From: Nitratireductor arenosus
Lineage (GTDB): Bacteria; Pseudomonadota; Alphaproteobacteria; Rhizobiales; Rhizobiaceae
Assembly (NCBI RefSeq): GCF_009742725.1
Contig: NZ_WPHG01000001.1
Span: 1,276,001 to 1,340,000, forward strand
Length of the DNA: 64,000 bases
Direction of reading: 5' to 3'
The translations under genes were made by a program, and so were the position numbers. Shown here one piece after another: positions 9,945-23,077 of the stretch. Under the pieces are notes generated by a model, which was not told where the DNA came from, made no database searches, and saw only the letters and a program-made list of their open reading frames with translations. Position 1 is the stretch's first letter, and the number at the start of each line of letters is the position of its first letter.

Positions 9945-10642
9945 CGACCGATCGGCGTACCTCCTTCCGCGACATCAAATCCGAGCTTGAACGCCGGATC
10001 GCCCGGCGGATATGGCCACCGGGCGCGACGATCCCCGGCGAGGAAGCGCTGGCGGCGGAATTCGGCGTGGCGCGCGCTACCGTCAACCGTGCGGTGCAGG
10101 AACTGGCGCGATCCGGGATCGTCGAACGCAAGCGCAAATCCGGTACGCGGGTCGCGCTTTATCCGGTACGCGAGGCGCGGCTCGCGATTCCGCTGGTGCG
10201 CAAGGAAATCGAGGCCAAGGGCGCCGCCTACGCCTATTCGCGCCTGAGCCGCGCCGTCGTCGCCGCGCCGGATTTTCTGCGCGCCCGCCTTGCCCTGCCG
10301 GACTCGGCGAAAGTCCTGCATCTGCGCTGCCTGCATCTCGCCGACCGGACGCCGTTCCAATTCGAGGAACGCTGGATCAATCTCGACGCGGTGCCCGAAG
10401 CGCGCGGCGAGGCTTTCGAGGAGATCGGGCCGAATGAATGGCTGGTCGAGAACGCGCCGTTCTCGCGCGCCGAGTTCGCCTTTCGCGCCGCGCGCGCCGG
10501 CCGCGACGAGGCCGCGCTGCTGCAGGTGGTTGAAGGCGAGGCCGTGTTCGTGGCCGAGCGCATGACATGGCTGGCGGGCAAGCCGATCACCTTCGTGCGC
10601 ATGGTTCACCCGCCCGGCCACCGCATGGTGACGGAAATTTGA
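9941..10642 (+). CDS. hutC: GntR-family histidine-utilisation repressor
   Basis: A 233-residue repressor. Residues 1-75 form a GntR winged helix (RTSFRDIKSELERRIARRIWPPGATIPGEEALAAEFGV, then ARATVNRAVQEL, then a wing KRKSGTRV). The rest is a UTRA effector domain ending FVRMVHPPGHRMVTEI. HutC proteins bind urocanate and release hut operators. ATGA overlap with hutF and the palindrome in the hutI/hutF spacer support autoregulation of the whole region. No other regulator gene is present nearby. Confidence 0.93.
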   Translation: MTTDRRTSFRDIKSELERRIARRIWPPGATIPGEEALAAEFGVARATVNRAVQELARSGIVERKRKSGTRVALYPVREARLAIPLVRKEIEAKGAAYAYSRLSRAVVAAPDFLRARLALPDSAKVLHLRCLHLADRTPFQFEERWINLDAVPEARGEAFEEIGPNEWLVENAPFSRAEFAFRAARAGRDEAALLQVVEGEAVFVAERMTWLAGKPITFVRMVHPPGHRMVTEI

Positions 10643-10730
10643 ACGGGCGCCCGCCACCCGCCGGCCGTGCTTCCCGCCGCCGTGTCTGCCGATGTTGCCC
10701 GTTGCCGGGTCGATGACCGGTTGGCCAGCT

Positions 10731-10744
10731 TTGCGCCAGATCAA
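10731..10744. promoter_or_regulatory. Candidate FnrN/FixK-type box upstream of hemA
   Basis: TTGCGCCAGATCAA resembles the FNR/FixK palindrome TTGAT-N4-ATCAA, with one perfect half (GATCAAG context on the right) and one degenerate half (TTGCG). It lies about 168 bases upstream of the hemA start. hemA is oxygen-regulated through FNR or FixK homologues in several alphaproteobacteria, so the position makes sense. The imperfect left half and the distance from the gene keep this tentative. Confidence 0.4.
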
Positions 10745-10911
10745 GGCTTTGGGAGCACGCACCAGGCAGGAATGATCGCGAGCGTCCGCTCAAGGGCGGT
10801 CTGGACCGGTCGCGTGTAAATATGCAAATCTTTGAATGGAACGTTTTGCCGCGTCTTCGAGGGAAGACAAAAACCGCCCGGCAGGTTAGAAAAGTTCCAA
10901 GGAGAACACGG

Positions 10912-12126
10912 ATGGACTTCGAAGCCTTATTTGCCACGAAGCTCGACGGCCTTCGCGACGAGGGCCGCTATCGCGTTTTCGCGGAACTGGAGCGGCATGC
11001 GGGTTCGTTTCCGCGCGCGACGCGCTTTGTCGGCGACGAGACCCGCGAGGTCACCGTGTGGTGCTCGAACGATTATCTCGGCATGGGCCAGAACCCCGAG
11101 GTGATCGCGGCCATGCACGAGGCGCTCGAGCGTTGCGGCGCCGGCGCCGGCGGCACGCGCAACATTTCCGGCACCAATCATTACCATGTGTTGCTCGAGC
11201 GCGAACTGGCCGACCTGCACGGCAAGGAAGCCGCGCTGATCTTCACCTCCGGCTATGTCTCGAACTGGACGACGCTGTCGACGCTCGGCGCCAATATTCC
11301 CGGCTGCGTGATCGTCTCGGACGAAGGCAATCACGCCTCGATGATCGAGGGTATCCGCCATTCCAAGGCCGAAAAGCGCATCTGGAAGCACAACGATGTG
11401 CGCGACCTCGACCGGATTCTGTCGGAATACGGACCCGATCGGCCGAAGATCGTCGCCTTCGAGAGCGTCTATTCCATGGACGGCGATATCGCGCCGATCC
11501 GCGAAATCCTCGAGGTCGCCGAAAAGCACGGCGCCATGACCTATCTCGACGAGGTGCACGCGGTCGGCCTGTACGGGCCGCGCGGCGGCGGCGTTGCCGA
11601 GCGCGAGGGGCTGATGGACCGCGTCACCATCATCGAAGGCACGCTCGGCAAGGCTTTCGGCGTCGTCGGCGGCTACATCACCGGTTCGACCGCGTTGTGC
11701 GACTTCGTGCGCTCCTTCGCCTCCGGCTTCATCTTCACCACCGCCCTGCCGCCGCATGTGGCGGCCGGCGCGCTGACCTCGATCCGGCATTTGAAGACAA
11801 GCCAGTTCGAGCGTGCCCGCCACCAGGACCGCGTTGCCAAGGTGCGTGCCCGCCTCGATGCGATCGGTATCCCGACCATGCCCAATCCGAGCCATATCGT
11901 GCCGGTGATGGTGGGCGACGCGGCCAAGTGCAAATGGCTTTCGGACCTCTTGCTCGACAATCACGGCATCTACGTTCAGCCGATCAACTACCCGACCGTG
12001 CCGCGCAAGACCGAGCGGCTGCGCATCACGCCGTCGCCGCTGCACACCGACGCCGACATCGATCATCTGGTGCGCGCGCTTTCGGAACTGTGGTCGCAAT
12101 GCGCTCTGGCCCGCGCCGTGGCCTGA
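10912..12126 (+). CDS. hemA: 5-aminolevulinate synthase
   Basis: Condenses succinyl-CoA and glycine to 5-aminolevulinate, the committed step of haem (C4 pathway) in alphaproteobacteria. The 404-residue PLP enzyme of the alpha-oxoamine synthase fold begins [20 protein letters not shown]. It shows [12 protein letters not shown] near residue 52, [13 protein letters not shown] near 80, [15 protein letters not shown] near 215 and the PLP-binding Lys (about residue 247) in [13 protein letters not shown]. The ATG follows AAGGAGA at a good distance. A 269-base spacer separates it from hutC, so it is a separate unit. Confidence 0.97.
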   Translation: MDFEALFATKLDGLRDEGRYRVFAELERHAGSFPRATRFVGDETREVTVWCSNDYLGMGQNPEVIAAMHEALERCGAGAGGTRNISGTNHYHVLLERELADLHGKEAALIFTSGYVSNWTTLSTLGANIPGCVIVSDEGNHASMIEGIRHSKAEKRIWKHNDVRDLDRILSEYGPDRPKIVAFESVYSMDGDIAPIREILEVAEKHGAMTYLDEVHAVGLYGPRGGGVAEREGLMDRVTIIEGTLGKAFGVVGGYITGSTALCDFVRSFASGFIFTTALPPHVAAGALTSIRHLKTSQFERARHQDRVAKVRARLDAIGIPTMPNPSHIVPVMVGDAAKCKWLSDLLLDNHGIYVQPINYPTVPRKTERLRITPSPLHTDADIDHLVRALSELWSQCALARAVA

Positions 12127-12220
12127 GGCGTCGGCGCTCGTTTCCGACCGGACTGCGCGACCGTCCAGAGCGCGGGCGTCTCCAGCGAAGCATGAACGCT
12201 TCTCGAAGCGAACCGCGCTA

Positions 12221-12318
12221 AAGCCGATCTGCTTTTCACGGAATCGCAGATCGGCTCCAACTTATTGTTTTGACGCATTTGCGAACGGCGAACCGGTATC
12301 CACTTCGCCTGGAAACGC
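12221..12318 (-). repeat. Rhizobial-type intergenic repeat, copy A
   Basis: A roughly 98-base element that reappears in the opposite orientation at 62571-62666 with about 90% identity by eye. Shared blocks read GCGTTTCCAGGCGAAGTGGA, CCGGTTCGCCGTTCG and GCGTCAAAACAATAA on the minus strand here. The left end is a perfect 11-bp hairpin (12222-12232 pairing with 12246-12256, 13-base loop). The element ends two bases from the stop codon of the acyltransferase gene. It looks like the short mosaic intergenic elements common in rhizobial genomes; I cannot assign a named family without a search. Confidence 0.8.
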
Positions 12319-12319
12319 G

Positions 12320-13438
12320 TTAGCGGCCGACCCGGTTCGCCGGCGCCACGACGATCTCGGCCGGCCGTGCGCGCGGTTTTGTCGACAGCAGCCAGCCTGT
12401 GATCCGGTCTCCGACCGGACGCTCGAAATAACGGTGGGACGCCATGGCGACGCCGATCACCACCAGGGCGGGCACGAGCCAGTAGGTGTAAAAACTGACC
12501 ACGCCGAGCGGCTCGACGAGCTTGCGCCAGAGCACGGCCAGCAACACGCTCTCGATGACGGGGTGGATCAGGTAGATGCCGAGCGACACCTTTCCGAGCG
12601 GATGCAGGAAGGCGAGATAGAGCGAGGAGTCGGGCCGGTTGCGTTCGGCGAGCGCGGCGCAATACATGGCCAGCCCGAGCAGCAGCACGATCACGTAGGA
12701 ATATTGATTGGTCGCCATCGCCGCGATCGCCAGCGCGAAGACGATCCAGGCCGGCGCGTGGCTTTTCAGGCGCCACCGGCTGTCGCGCACCGCCATCGCC
12801 ACGAAGGCGCCGAGCGCGAAATCGGCGAAGGCGCGATAGGCGCCCCAGGTGTTGGCCTCCAGCCAACTCGCGAACGGGATGATGTTGGCCGCCACGGCGA
12901 GCTCCAGCACCAGTACAGACAACGCCGCCATCGCCGCCAGGCCTGCCTTGCCGCCGGCCCGGTAGGCCAGGATGATCAGCGGCAGGAGCAGATAGCAGAA
13001 CCATTCCGCCGACATCGACCAGGCGACATAGTTGAAGGTCAGCGTATCGGTCAGGCCCCAGGCCTGCAACAAGAGCAGATTGGCCGGAAGCGCCGACCAG
13101 GCATAGCGGCCCGGATCGCCGGTCTGCACGAAGCCGAAATCGATCGCCAGCGCGACGACGCAGAAAAACAAAAGCGTAACCAGATAGAGCGGGTAGAAGC
13201 GCGCGATGCGCCGCAGCAGGTAGCGGCCGAAGCTGCCGCGCTCCCTCAAGAGCCTGTCGCCATAGCGCTCCATGATCAGGAAGCCGGAGATCATGAAGAA
13301 CATCTCCATCAGCGGCATCAGCCGGTAAAGCGCCGCGCTCGCGGCCTCGTGCCCCGGGGGCGCGTAACGCAGGAAATGCCACATCATGATGGTCAGCGCG
13401 GCGGTGAGCCGCCAGGTTTCGAAGATGCGGTAATGCAT
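12320..13438 (-). CDS. Membrane acyltransferase, acyltransferase-3 family
   Basis: A 372-residue integral membrane protein with about ten hydrophobic segments. It starts MHYRIFETWRLTAALTIMMWHFLRYAPPG, which carries the early His of the acyltransferase-3 (OafA/NodX-like) family. The stretch MEMFFMISGFLIMERYGDRL and the late GKVSLGIYLIHPVIESV are also typical. Such proteins O-acylate extracellular glycans or lipids across the inner membrane; the acceptor here is unknown. It stands alone, downstream of the dnaK terminator and upstream of repeat copy A. Confidence 0.9.
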   Translation of the reverse strand: MHYRIFETWRLTAALTIMMWHFLRYAPPGHEAASAALYRLMPLMEMFFMISGFLIMERYGDRLLRERGSFGRYLLRRIARFYPLYLVTLLFFCVVALAIDFGFVQTGDPGRYAWSALPANLLLLQAWGLTDTLTFNYVAWSMSAEWFCYLLLPLIILAYRAGGKAGLAAMAALSVLVLELAVAANIIPFASWLEANTWGAYRAFADFALGAFVAMAVRDSRWRLKSHAPAWIVFALAIAAMATNQYSYVIVLLLGLAMYCAALAERNRPDSSLYLAFLHPLGKVSLGIYLIHPVIESVLLAVLWRKLVEPLGVVSFYTYWLVPALVVIGVAMASHRYFERPVGDRITGWLLSTKPRARPAEIVVAPANRVGR

Positions 13439-13678
13439 GCCGTGTCAGCCGGTGCCAAGAAGAAATTCCGGCCTATATTCAGACAGATTACTTCAGAAAT
13501 CCCTAATGTCATAGATTCTCTATGAGGGGCATGTTTTTTCAAGCTTATCTTGGCATTTGGAGCCTGTGCACGTGAAAGGCGAGGCGGGTTGTATTCGCCA
13601 TAACTGATGGCTGCGCCTTTGGGTGCGGGATTGTCCTATGGAAGCCGCGCTATCGGCCCGGCTCCCGACGTAACGCAA
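13439..13678. other. Intergenic region between acyltransferase and dnaK terminator
   Basis: No gene of convincing length or composition is seen here. The right-hand part of 13441-13560 is AT-rich (cagattacttcagaaatccc, then tcatagattctctatgag), which probably holds the leftward promoter of the acyltransferase gene. In particular, nothing resembling dnaJ is present, although dnaJ normally follows dnaK. Confidence 0.5.
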
Positions 13679-13718
13679 CAAAAAACCCTCATCCGCGGCG
13701 CGGCCGCGGATGAGGGTT
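13679..13718 (-). terminator. Intrinsic terminator of dnaK
   Basis: A 16-bp perfect stem (13684-13699 pairing with 13703-13718) with a 3-base loop. On the minus strand it is followed by a run of T, written as the A-run at 13680-13685. It lies about 60 bases after the dnaK stop and marks a monocistronic end. Confidence 0.93.
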
Positions 13719-13777
13719 GTTGTTTTGCCTGCCGGCCCGGCGCTCGGGCCGGGCCACTCATTCTATCGTGAAGCCGC

Positions 13778-15694
<1,917 letters not shown>

Positions 15695-15810
15695 TCTTCT
15701 TCTCCGCTAAGCAGGCTGCCAAGGACCCATTGCGGCGTTCGGCGCGGCAGCCCCTGTTCACAAGAAAGCGCCCCACCGCCTCCCGAAGGAATGCGCGTGC
15801 AGCGTTGCGG

Positions 15811-15842
15811 CGTATATAAGAACAGCGATTTCGGGGCGCAAG
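15811..15842 (-). promoter_or_regulatory. RpoH (sigma-32) promoter of dnaK
   Basis: Read on the minus strand, CTTG (15842-15839), 18 bases, then CTTATATACG (15820-15811). This matches the alphaproteobacterial heat-shock consensus CTTG-N17/18-CYTATNTNNG at every specified position. It predicts a transcript start near 15804 and a leader of about 110 bases before dnaK. The rest of the 15695-16001 spacer shows no gene; the promoter of the divergent protease gene is not obvious. Confidence 0.85.
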
Positions 15843-16001
15843 CGCCGTACGGGGCGGTTTGCTGGCAAATGCGTCCAGCCGGGCCTTTCAAGCCCCTATA
15901 AGGCGAACAAAAAAGCCGCGGCGCGGCCGGTCGGGCATGAAGGCCGGCCCGCGACATCTCCGAGACTCGGCAAAACCCCGCCCGGCTCCCATATTGTGAG
16001 C

Positions 16002-17120
16002 ATGAGCCCTGAACCCAGTCTCGATCTTGTCCAGCAGCGACGCAGTCGCGCGCTGAATACGGTGCACACCTGGCTGCTCGCGGCCGGCAGCCTTTCGATC
16101 CTCGCCGTCTGCGCCTGGGCGTTCGGCGGCATCGCGGCGCTCGTCTATGCACTGGTCATCGGCGCGGTCTCCATGGTGGCGATGCGCCGGGTCAGTCCGC
16201 GTCTCGTGCTGTCGATGTATAAGGCCAGGCCCGTCTCGAGGGCGCAGTTTCCGCAAGGAATTGCCGTCCTGGAGGAGCTTGCCCGGCGCGCCGGGCTGCC
16301 GGCCGTGCCGACGCTTCACGTCGTACCCTCGCGCATGATGAACGCGTTTGCCGTAGGCCGCCGCGACGATTCGGCGATCGCGATAACCGACGCGCTTGCC
16401 CGGCGCATGAGCCTGCGCGAACTGACCGCCATCCTGGCCCATGAGATCAGCCACATCGCCCACGAGGACGTGAAGGTGATGGCTTTCGCCGACATGGTTT
16501 CGCGATTCACCTCGATGATGTCGACGGTCGGCTTGCTTTCGCTGGTGCTCAACCTGTTCGTCTTCGCCGGCGGTTACCAGGCGCAGGTGCCCTGGTTGGC
16601 TGTCATCGTGCTGTTGGCTGCGCCGACCGTCGGCGGCCTGTTGCAGATGGCGCTGTCGCGCACACGCGAATATGACGCCGATCTCGGCGCGGTCATGCTG
16701 ACCGGCGATCCCGAGGGGCTCGCCGCTGCGCTGGTCAAGCTCGAGCGTGTGCAAGGGCGGCTTTGGGAAAGCCTGATGCTTCCCGGCGGCCGCACCCCCG
16801 ACCCTTCGGTGCTGCGCACCCACCCGCCGACCGAGGAGCGTGTCCGTCGGCTGATGGCCTTGAAGGGCGCGGCCGACCTGCCGGAGGAGGGTGTGCTTGC
16901 CGATGCGGGCGGCCGCGTGCCGCAACGACGTTCGAGTTTCATTCCCTCAATCGGCCGTCGACGACCCGAAGCGGCGGACTACCGGCGCCTTGCCGGGCTG
17001 ATGCCGACCGCCACCATCCTGGCGGATGAAGACGTCGATCGTCCCGCCAGTTCCGGCATGCTGGCCGGCCCGACCGGGCGCCCACGCATCCGCATCCGCC
17101 GCGGCGGCGTATGGTGGTGA
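16002..17120 (+). CDS. M48-family membrane metalloprotease, HtpX-like
   Basis: A 372-residue inner-membrane zinc protease. Two hydrophobic segments lie near residues 25-60. The zinc motif ILAHEISHIAHED follows near residue 145, then two more membrane segments (about 165-210), and the third zinc ligand Glu in SRTREYDADLGAVML. This is the HtpX layout, for enzymes that degrade misfolded membrane proteins. It is longer than standard HtpX, with a C-terminal tail rich in Arg/Pro. It diverges from dnaK, which fits a proteostasis role. The ATG at 16002 is preferred; a GTG two codons earlier (15996) is also possible, and neither has a clear ribosome-binding site. Confidence 0.88.
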   Translation: MSPEPSLDLVQQRRSRALNTVHTWLLAAGSLSILAVCAWAFGGIAALVYALVIGAVSMVAMRRVSPRLVLSMYKARPVSRAQFPQGIAVLEELARRAGLPAVPTLHVVPSRMMNAFAVGRRDDSAIAITDALARRMSLRELTAILAHEISHIAHEDVKVMAFADMVSRFTSMMSTVGLLSLVLNLFVFAGGYQAQVPWLAVIVLLAAPTVGGLLQMALSRTREYDADLGAVMLTGDPEGLAAALVKLERVQGRLWESLMLPGGRTPDPSVLRTHPPTEERVRRLMALKGAADLPEEGVLADAGGRVPQRRSSFIPSIGRRRPEAADYRRLAGLMPTATILADEDVDRPASSGMLAGPTGRPRIRIRRGGVWW

Positions 17121-17572
17121 GACGTCCGGCCGGCCGACGGCGCGTCGTGAAACCGCGCGGCTAAGGAAAGCCACGGTCCGCGCGCGGGCATCATATTGTG
17201 CCGGCTCAAACCGCTGAGATCGCCGGGAAAACACGGCGCCCGCGCCGCCCTGTGTCGGTCCATGGCGACAATGTCGTAATTGGGTCTTGCAATGTCGTTT
17301 TCGAACGATATCCTGCGCCGATCATCACGGTGGCTTCTCCAGTCGATGGAGCCGCGCCCTTTTCCGGCGCCCCGAATCTCGGCCACCCTCTGCTCTCGCA
17401 GTCTCTTTCCGCGCCCGTCGGGCGCGTTTGTGCGCGGGCAGGCGCCGCCCTACCGACGGGTCTCAGGCGTTCAACACCCATTACGCGTGGTCCGTACCGG
17501 GCCGCGCCGCTGTTGCCCGCCTCGCCGGCCGGGTTGCGGCCGATGCGAACCACAGGCGAAACGGAGAGCGAT
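17121..17572 (+). promoter_or_regulatory. 452-base leader/promoter region of the betaine methyltransferase gene
   Basis: The reading frame of the methyltransferase remains open through part of this region, but residues before position 17573 show no family resemblance and are high-GC by-product coding. An AT-richer patch around 17270-17315 (gacaatgtcgtaattgggtc, then gttttcgaacgatatcctg) is the likely promoter zone. I see no perfect -35/-10 pair and no riboswitch fold I can name. Confidence 0.35.
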
Positions 17573-19267
<1,695 letters not shown>

Positions 19268-19294
19268 GAGACAGGCGATATCGCCTGAAAGACT

Positions 19295-19325
19295 ACGGCG
19301 CCCCTGCAAAGGGGCGCCGTTTCTT
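19295..19325 (+). terminator. Intrinsic terminator after the betaine methyltransferase gene
   Basis: Perfect 10-bp stem ACGGCGCCCC / GGGGCGCCGT (19295-19304 with 19311-19320), 6-base loop, then TTCTT. It separates this gene from the convergent CHAT gene, which ends at 19351. Confidence 0.88.
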
Positions 19326-19350
19326 ATGGCGCGGCCGGCATTCGTCGCCG

Positions 19351-22300
19351 TCAGTGCGCCGAGCCGACCAGGATGAACGGCGCCCAGGAGGCGGGATCGG
19401 CACGGGTGCCGCCGGCCTCGATTTCGGCCAGCATGGCGCGGCGCAGCGCCTCGGCGCGGTCGACCCGCGGATCGGCCACCATCGCCGCGACCGCGCCGGT
19501 CACCAGCCGTACGGCAGCATCCGACTGGACCGGCCAGTGCGACACCAGCAGCGCGCGGGCGCCGGCATAAAAGAAGGCGCGCGCCAGACCGGACAGCGCT
19601 TCGCCGCCGCCGTCGCCGGAGGCGGTGTTGCAGGCCGACAGGATCACCCAGTCCGCGTCAAGCTTCAGCGTGGCCACTTCCGAGGCCGTCAGCAGCCCGT
19701 CGTCGCGCGCCGTCGCCGTCGCTGGCGGTGTCAGCACGATGGCGGGTTCGGCCAGGCCCGACAGATCGCCGGAGACCAGGCCGTGCGTGGCGAAATGCAC
19801 GATGCGCGCCCGGGCGAGCCGACCTTCTTCCGACACACGCTTGACCCCGGCCTCGCTTGCCGCCCGGCCGAGATAGACGGCGTCGTCGCCGGCCCGTAGC
19901 GCCCGCGCGATCGCGCAGGCCTCGTCGGTCGTTTCCGGCAACGGCGCCAGCCGGCGCACAGCGCCGACATCCGCCACCGCGCCGCGAAACAGCGACGAAA
20001 GCGTCGGCATGGATGCGCGCGCCACTTTTGGACCGCCGGCCGCCGCCGGCCCGCAATCGGTACGCGCGAAGGCACGCCGATCGTCGTCGCCCGGCCCGGT
20101 CAGCAGCGGATTGGCGAAACCGAGATAGGGGACGCGCTCGTCGCCGGAGTGCGCGACGGCAGCCAGCGCGGCAAGCGACGACACGGAAGGAAGCACCGCG
20201 ATCGGGTGATCGCGCAACAGCCAGCCGGCTTCGTGGTAGCGCGCGGCGCGACCGGCTTCCGGCGCCGTGCTCACCAGCAGGTGAAAGGGCAGGCTGGCGA
20301 GGCTTCGCGACGGCACGATCACCAGTTTCTTGCCGGCGATCATCTCGGCGACCGGCGCGAGCATTGCCTGGTAAAGGCCGGCCGCGATGGCAAGCACGGC
20401 GCCCTCGCGGTCGGGCTCGTCGGTCGCCACCAGCGATTGCGCCCCGCGCGCCTGCGGCCCCACGCCCAGCATTCCGCGCAGCCGCCGCACATCCGCAGCC
20501 AAGGCGCCGCTCGGCCTGTCGAGCCTGATCCAGCGCGGCGTTCCCCGTTTCGGAACCGCCCACAGATAGGTCTCGAAATCGACCGTGCCGAGCGGGCTTG
20601 TATCGGCGTAGAACAGAAGAATCTCGTCCTCGGCAAGCGCCGCCCGGGCGGTCGTGAAACCGCTGGGCGCCGGCTGCCGCAGGGTGGCGAAATCTGGAAA
20701 CGCCTCGGCAAGCCGCGCATCGATGGCCCGGATGCGGCGATCGGTCTTGGAAAGCGCGGTTTCGATCGTCGCGATCCTTGCCGGGCTGTTGCCCGAAGGG
20801 TCCTGCGCATGCAGGGCGGTGAGGCGGCGGTCGTCCCGTTGCCATTGCTCGACCAGATCCTGTCGTTCCCTTACCAGTCCGGCGAGCTCGCCGTTTCCGG
20901 CCGCGTGACGGGCGCCGAGTTGCGAAAGCGCGACCGCCGCGCGCGAATCGATGACGCGCTGCGCCACCAGGAAGGCCTTTTCGGCATAAGTGTGCCGATC
21001 TCGCGGCTGTTCCTGCGACAGGCGCGAATAGGTCTTGATTAGATGATCGAAGATCGCGCCGCGCGCGATCGCCTGATCCTCGATCGTGCCGGTCCGGTTG
21101 GCGAATGCGTTTTGCGCATTGATCGCGGCCAGGCGCTCGGTGAGCGCGGTCGCGCGTTCGAGCGCAATCCGTGCGGCGGCGAAATCGCCGCGCATGAAAT
21201 CGGCTTCTCCCAGGTCGGCCAGCGTCGGGATTGTTTCGGCGCTGTCGGCGCCGAAGCGCCCCCGCAGCCAGGCGAGTGCCGCGGCGAATTTTTCGCCTGC
21301 TTCGTCGAACCGGCCTTCGGCCATCCGGATCCGGCCGAGCAGGCTGTCGGCGCGGATGAGGGAACGCTGCCGGGTGGGAATGTCGCGATAGATGGCGCGC
21401 GCGGCCGTGGTCAGGCGCTCGGCCGCGGCCGGCGCCTTCTGCTCGAGCCGGATATAGGCGAGCGTCAGCATCAGCTCGGCCGCCGTCGGATCCTTGGCGC
21501 CGCGCGCCGCCGTCACCGCGTCCAGCGAACGTTGAGTGAGCGTCGCCGCTTCGTCGACCCGCCGCTGGCTGAAGCGCGTATAGGCGAGCGCGGTACGCGT
21601 CAGGATCATCTCCTCGCTCTGCTGGCCATGGGTCTCCATGATCGACAGCGCCCGCGTCAACAGCGGGTCGGCCTCTGCAAAGCGCTGCTGGCCGGAGTAA
21701 AGCAGCCCGAGTACGAGGAAGTCGAAGCCTGTCAGCAGATCGTCCGCCTCACGGGTGGCCAGGCTGATCGACAGCGCCCGCTTGGCGAAGATTTCGGCCT
21801 CGGCGGAACGGTCGCCGGCGTTGGCGGCATTGGCGACCCAGCGCGCCGCCTCGCCGACGCCGGCCGCCTCCGGACCCTGCACGCGCTCGCGCAGGTCGAG
21901 CAGCCGGCGAAACACCCGCTCCGCCTCGTCGGCCTGTTCGCCGCCCATCAGCGCCACGCCGAGCCGCATCAGGAGCGCGTCGGTCGCCGTTGCCGTCGCA
22001 CCGGCGGTCGCCTCGCGGATTGGCAGGGCGCGCCGGTATGCGGCGACCGCCTCGTCGGGTTTCTTTTGTTTCTCGAGTGCCCGGCCGAGCCCCTCCAGCG
22101 AGGCGGCGACCGCCGGATGGTCCGGGCCGAGAGCGGCTTCGCGCGCGGCAAGTGCCGCGCGGTAAAGCGGTTCGGCCTCGCCCGCCCGCCGCGTCTCGAA
22201 CAGCAAATTTGCGAAACCCTGCCGGTAGGAGGCGAGATGGGCGTCGCTTTCCTCGAATGTCGCCTCTGCCGCCGCGATCGCCGCCCGATAGGCCGGCTCC

Positions 22301-22983
22301 GCCGCATCGTATTCGCCGGCGAAATGCAGCATGAACGCGCGTTCGCCGCGCCATGAAATAACGGTCCTGTGGTCGGAACCGAATGCGGTTGCCCCGATCG
22401 CGATCGCATTCTCCAGTGCGCCGGCGGCGTCGGCATGGTCGCCCCTGGCGTCGAAAAGCCGGGCCAGGCCGAACCAGGTTTTCGCCACGTCGGGATGATC
22501 GGGGCCGAGCGCGGTTTGGCGAATGGCGAGCGCCTGACGATAGAGGTTTTCGGCTTCCTGGTAGGCGCCGGTGGATTTCAGCGTCACCGCGAGATCGTTG
22601 GCCGAGCGGGCGATTTCCGGATCGTTCGGCGCCAGCGTCGCCCTGCGCACGGCGAGCGCCTTGCGGAAATAGGGTTCGGCGTCGTCGTAGCGGCGCTGCT
22701 CGAACAGCGTGTCGCCGAGCAGCCGGTAGAGATTGGCCGTCGCCAGCGCGTCCGCGCCGATATCCGTCTCCGCCGCGGCGACCGCGGCGCGCGCCAGGGC
22801 CTCGCCATCGGCGGCCCGGCCGTCGTCGATCAGCCGCTGGACCGCCATTGCCTGCGCATCGGCATCCTCGGCCGGACCGGCATGCAAAAAGACCGGCGCA
22901 CCCGCCAGGAACAGGCCGAGCAGCAGCCCGCCGGCCAATCGGCGCCCGTTACGTCCCGCTATGCGTTTTTGGTCGAAATGCAT
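19351..22983 (-). CDS. Exported TPR-CHAT caspase-like protein
   Basis: A 1210-residue protein. It begins with a signal peptide (KRIAGRNGRR, then LAGGLLLGLFLAGAPVF, then HAGPA), predicting export. Residues about 60-640 are helical TPR repeats of the kinesin-light-chain type, with units such as AYQEAENLYRQALAIRQTALGPDHPDVAKTW (split here) spaced by about 42 residues. The C-terminal third (about 850-1210) is a CHAT domain with the catalytic His near residue 1067 in HFATHG and Cys near 1118 in ILSACNTASGDG. CHAT domains are caspase/separase-like cysteine proteases; TPR-CHAT fusions occur in signalling and defence, but usually in the cytoplasm. The ATG at 22983 is preferred over a GTG three codons upstream. 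Partner and substrate are unknown. Confidence 0.88.
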   Translation of the reverse strand: MHFDQKRIAGRNGRRLAGGLLLGLFLAGAPVFLHAGPAEDADAQAMAVQRLIDDGRAADGEALARAAVAAAETDIGADALATANLYRLLGDTLFEQRRYDDAEPYFRKALAVRRATLAPNDPEIARSANDLAVTLKSTGAYQEAENLYRQALAIRQTALGPDHPDVAKTWFGLARLFDARGDHADAAGALENAIAIGATAFGSDHRTVISWRGERAFMLHFAGEYDAAEPAYRAAIAAAEATFEESDAHLASYRQGFANLLFETRRAGEAEPLYRAALAAREAALGPDHPAVAASLEGLGRALEKQKKPDEAVAAYRRALPIREATAGATATATDALLMRLGVALMGGEQADEAERVFRRLLDLRERVQGPEAAGVGEAARWVANAANAGDRSAEAEIFAKRALSISLATREADDLLTGFDFLVLGLLYSGQQRFAEADPLLTRALSIMETHGQQSEEMILTRTALAYTRFSQRRVDEAATLTQRSLDAVTAARGAKDPTAAELMLTLAYIRLEQKAPAAAERLTTAARAIYRDIPTRQRSLIRADSLLGRIRMAEGRFDEAGEKFAAALAWLRGRFGADSAETIPTLADLGEADFMRGDFAAARIALERATALTERLAAINAQNAFANRTGTIEDQAIARGAIFDHLIKTYSRLSQEQPRDRHTYAEKAFLVAQRVIDSRAAVALSQLGARHAAGNGELAGLVRERQDLVEQWQRDDRRLTALHAQDPSGNSPARIATIETALSKTDRRIRAIDARLAEAFPDFATLRQPAPSGFTTARAALAEDEILLFYADTSPLGTVDFETYLWAVPKRGTPRWIRLDRPSGALAADVRRLRGMLGVGPQARGAQSLVATDEPDREGAVLAIAAGLYQAMLAPVAEMIAGKKLVIVPSRSLASLPFHLLVSTAPEAGRAARYHEAGWLLRDHPIAVLPSVSSLAALAAVAHSGDERVPYLGFANPLLTGPGDDDRRAFARTDCGPAAAGGPKVARASMPTLSSLFRGAVADVGAVRRLAPLPETTDEACAIARALRAGDDAVYLGRAASEAGVKRVSEEGRLARARIVHFATHGLVSGDLSGLAEPAIVLTPPATATARDDGLLTASEVATLKLDADWVILSACNTASGDGGGEALSGLARAFFYAGARALLVSHWPVQSDAAVRLVTGAVAAMVADPRVDRAEALRRAMLAEIEAGGTRADPASWAPFILVGSAH

Positions 22984-23077
22984 TGTCACCACCCAGACCC
23001 GACCGCATCAAAGCGCGGGCTTTTGGCGGGAGCAAGGCCGCGCCGCCTCCGGTGGTGCGAGCGGCACGCGCCGGCGC

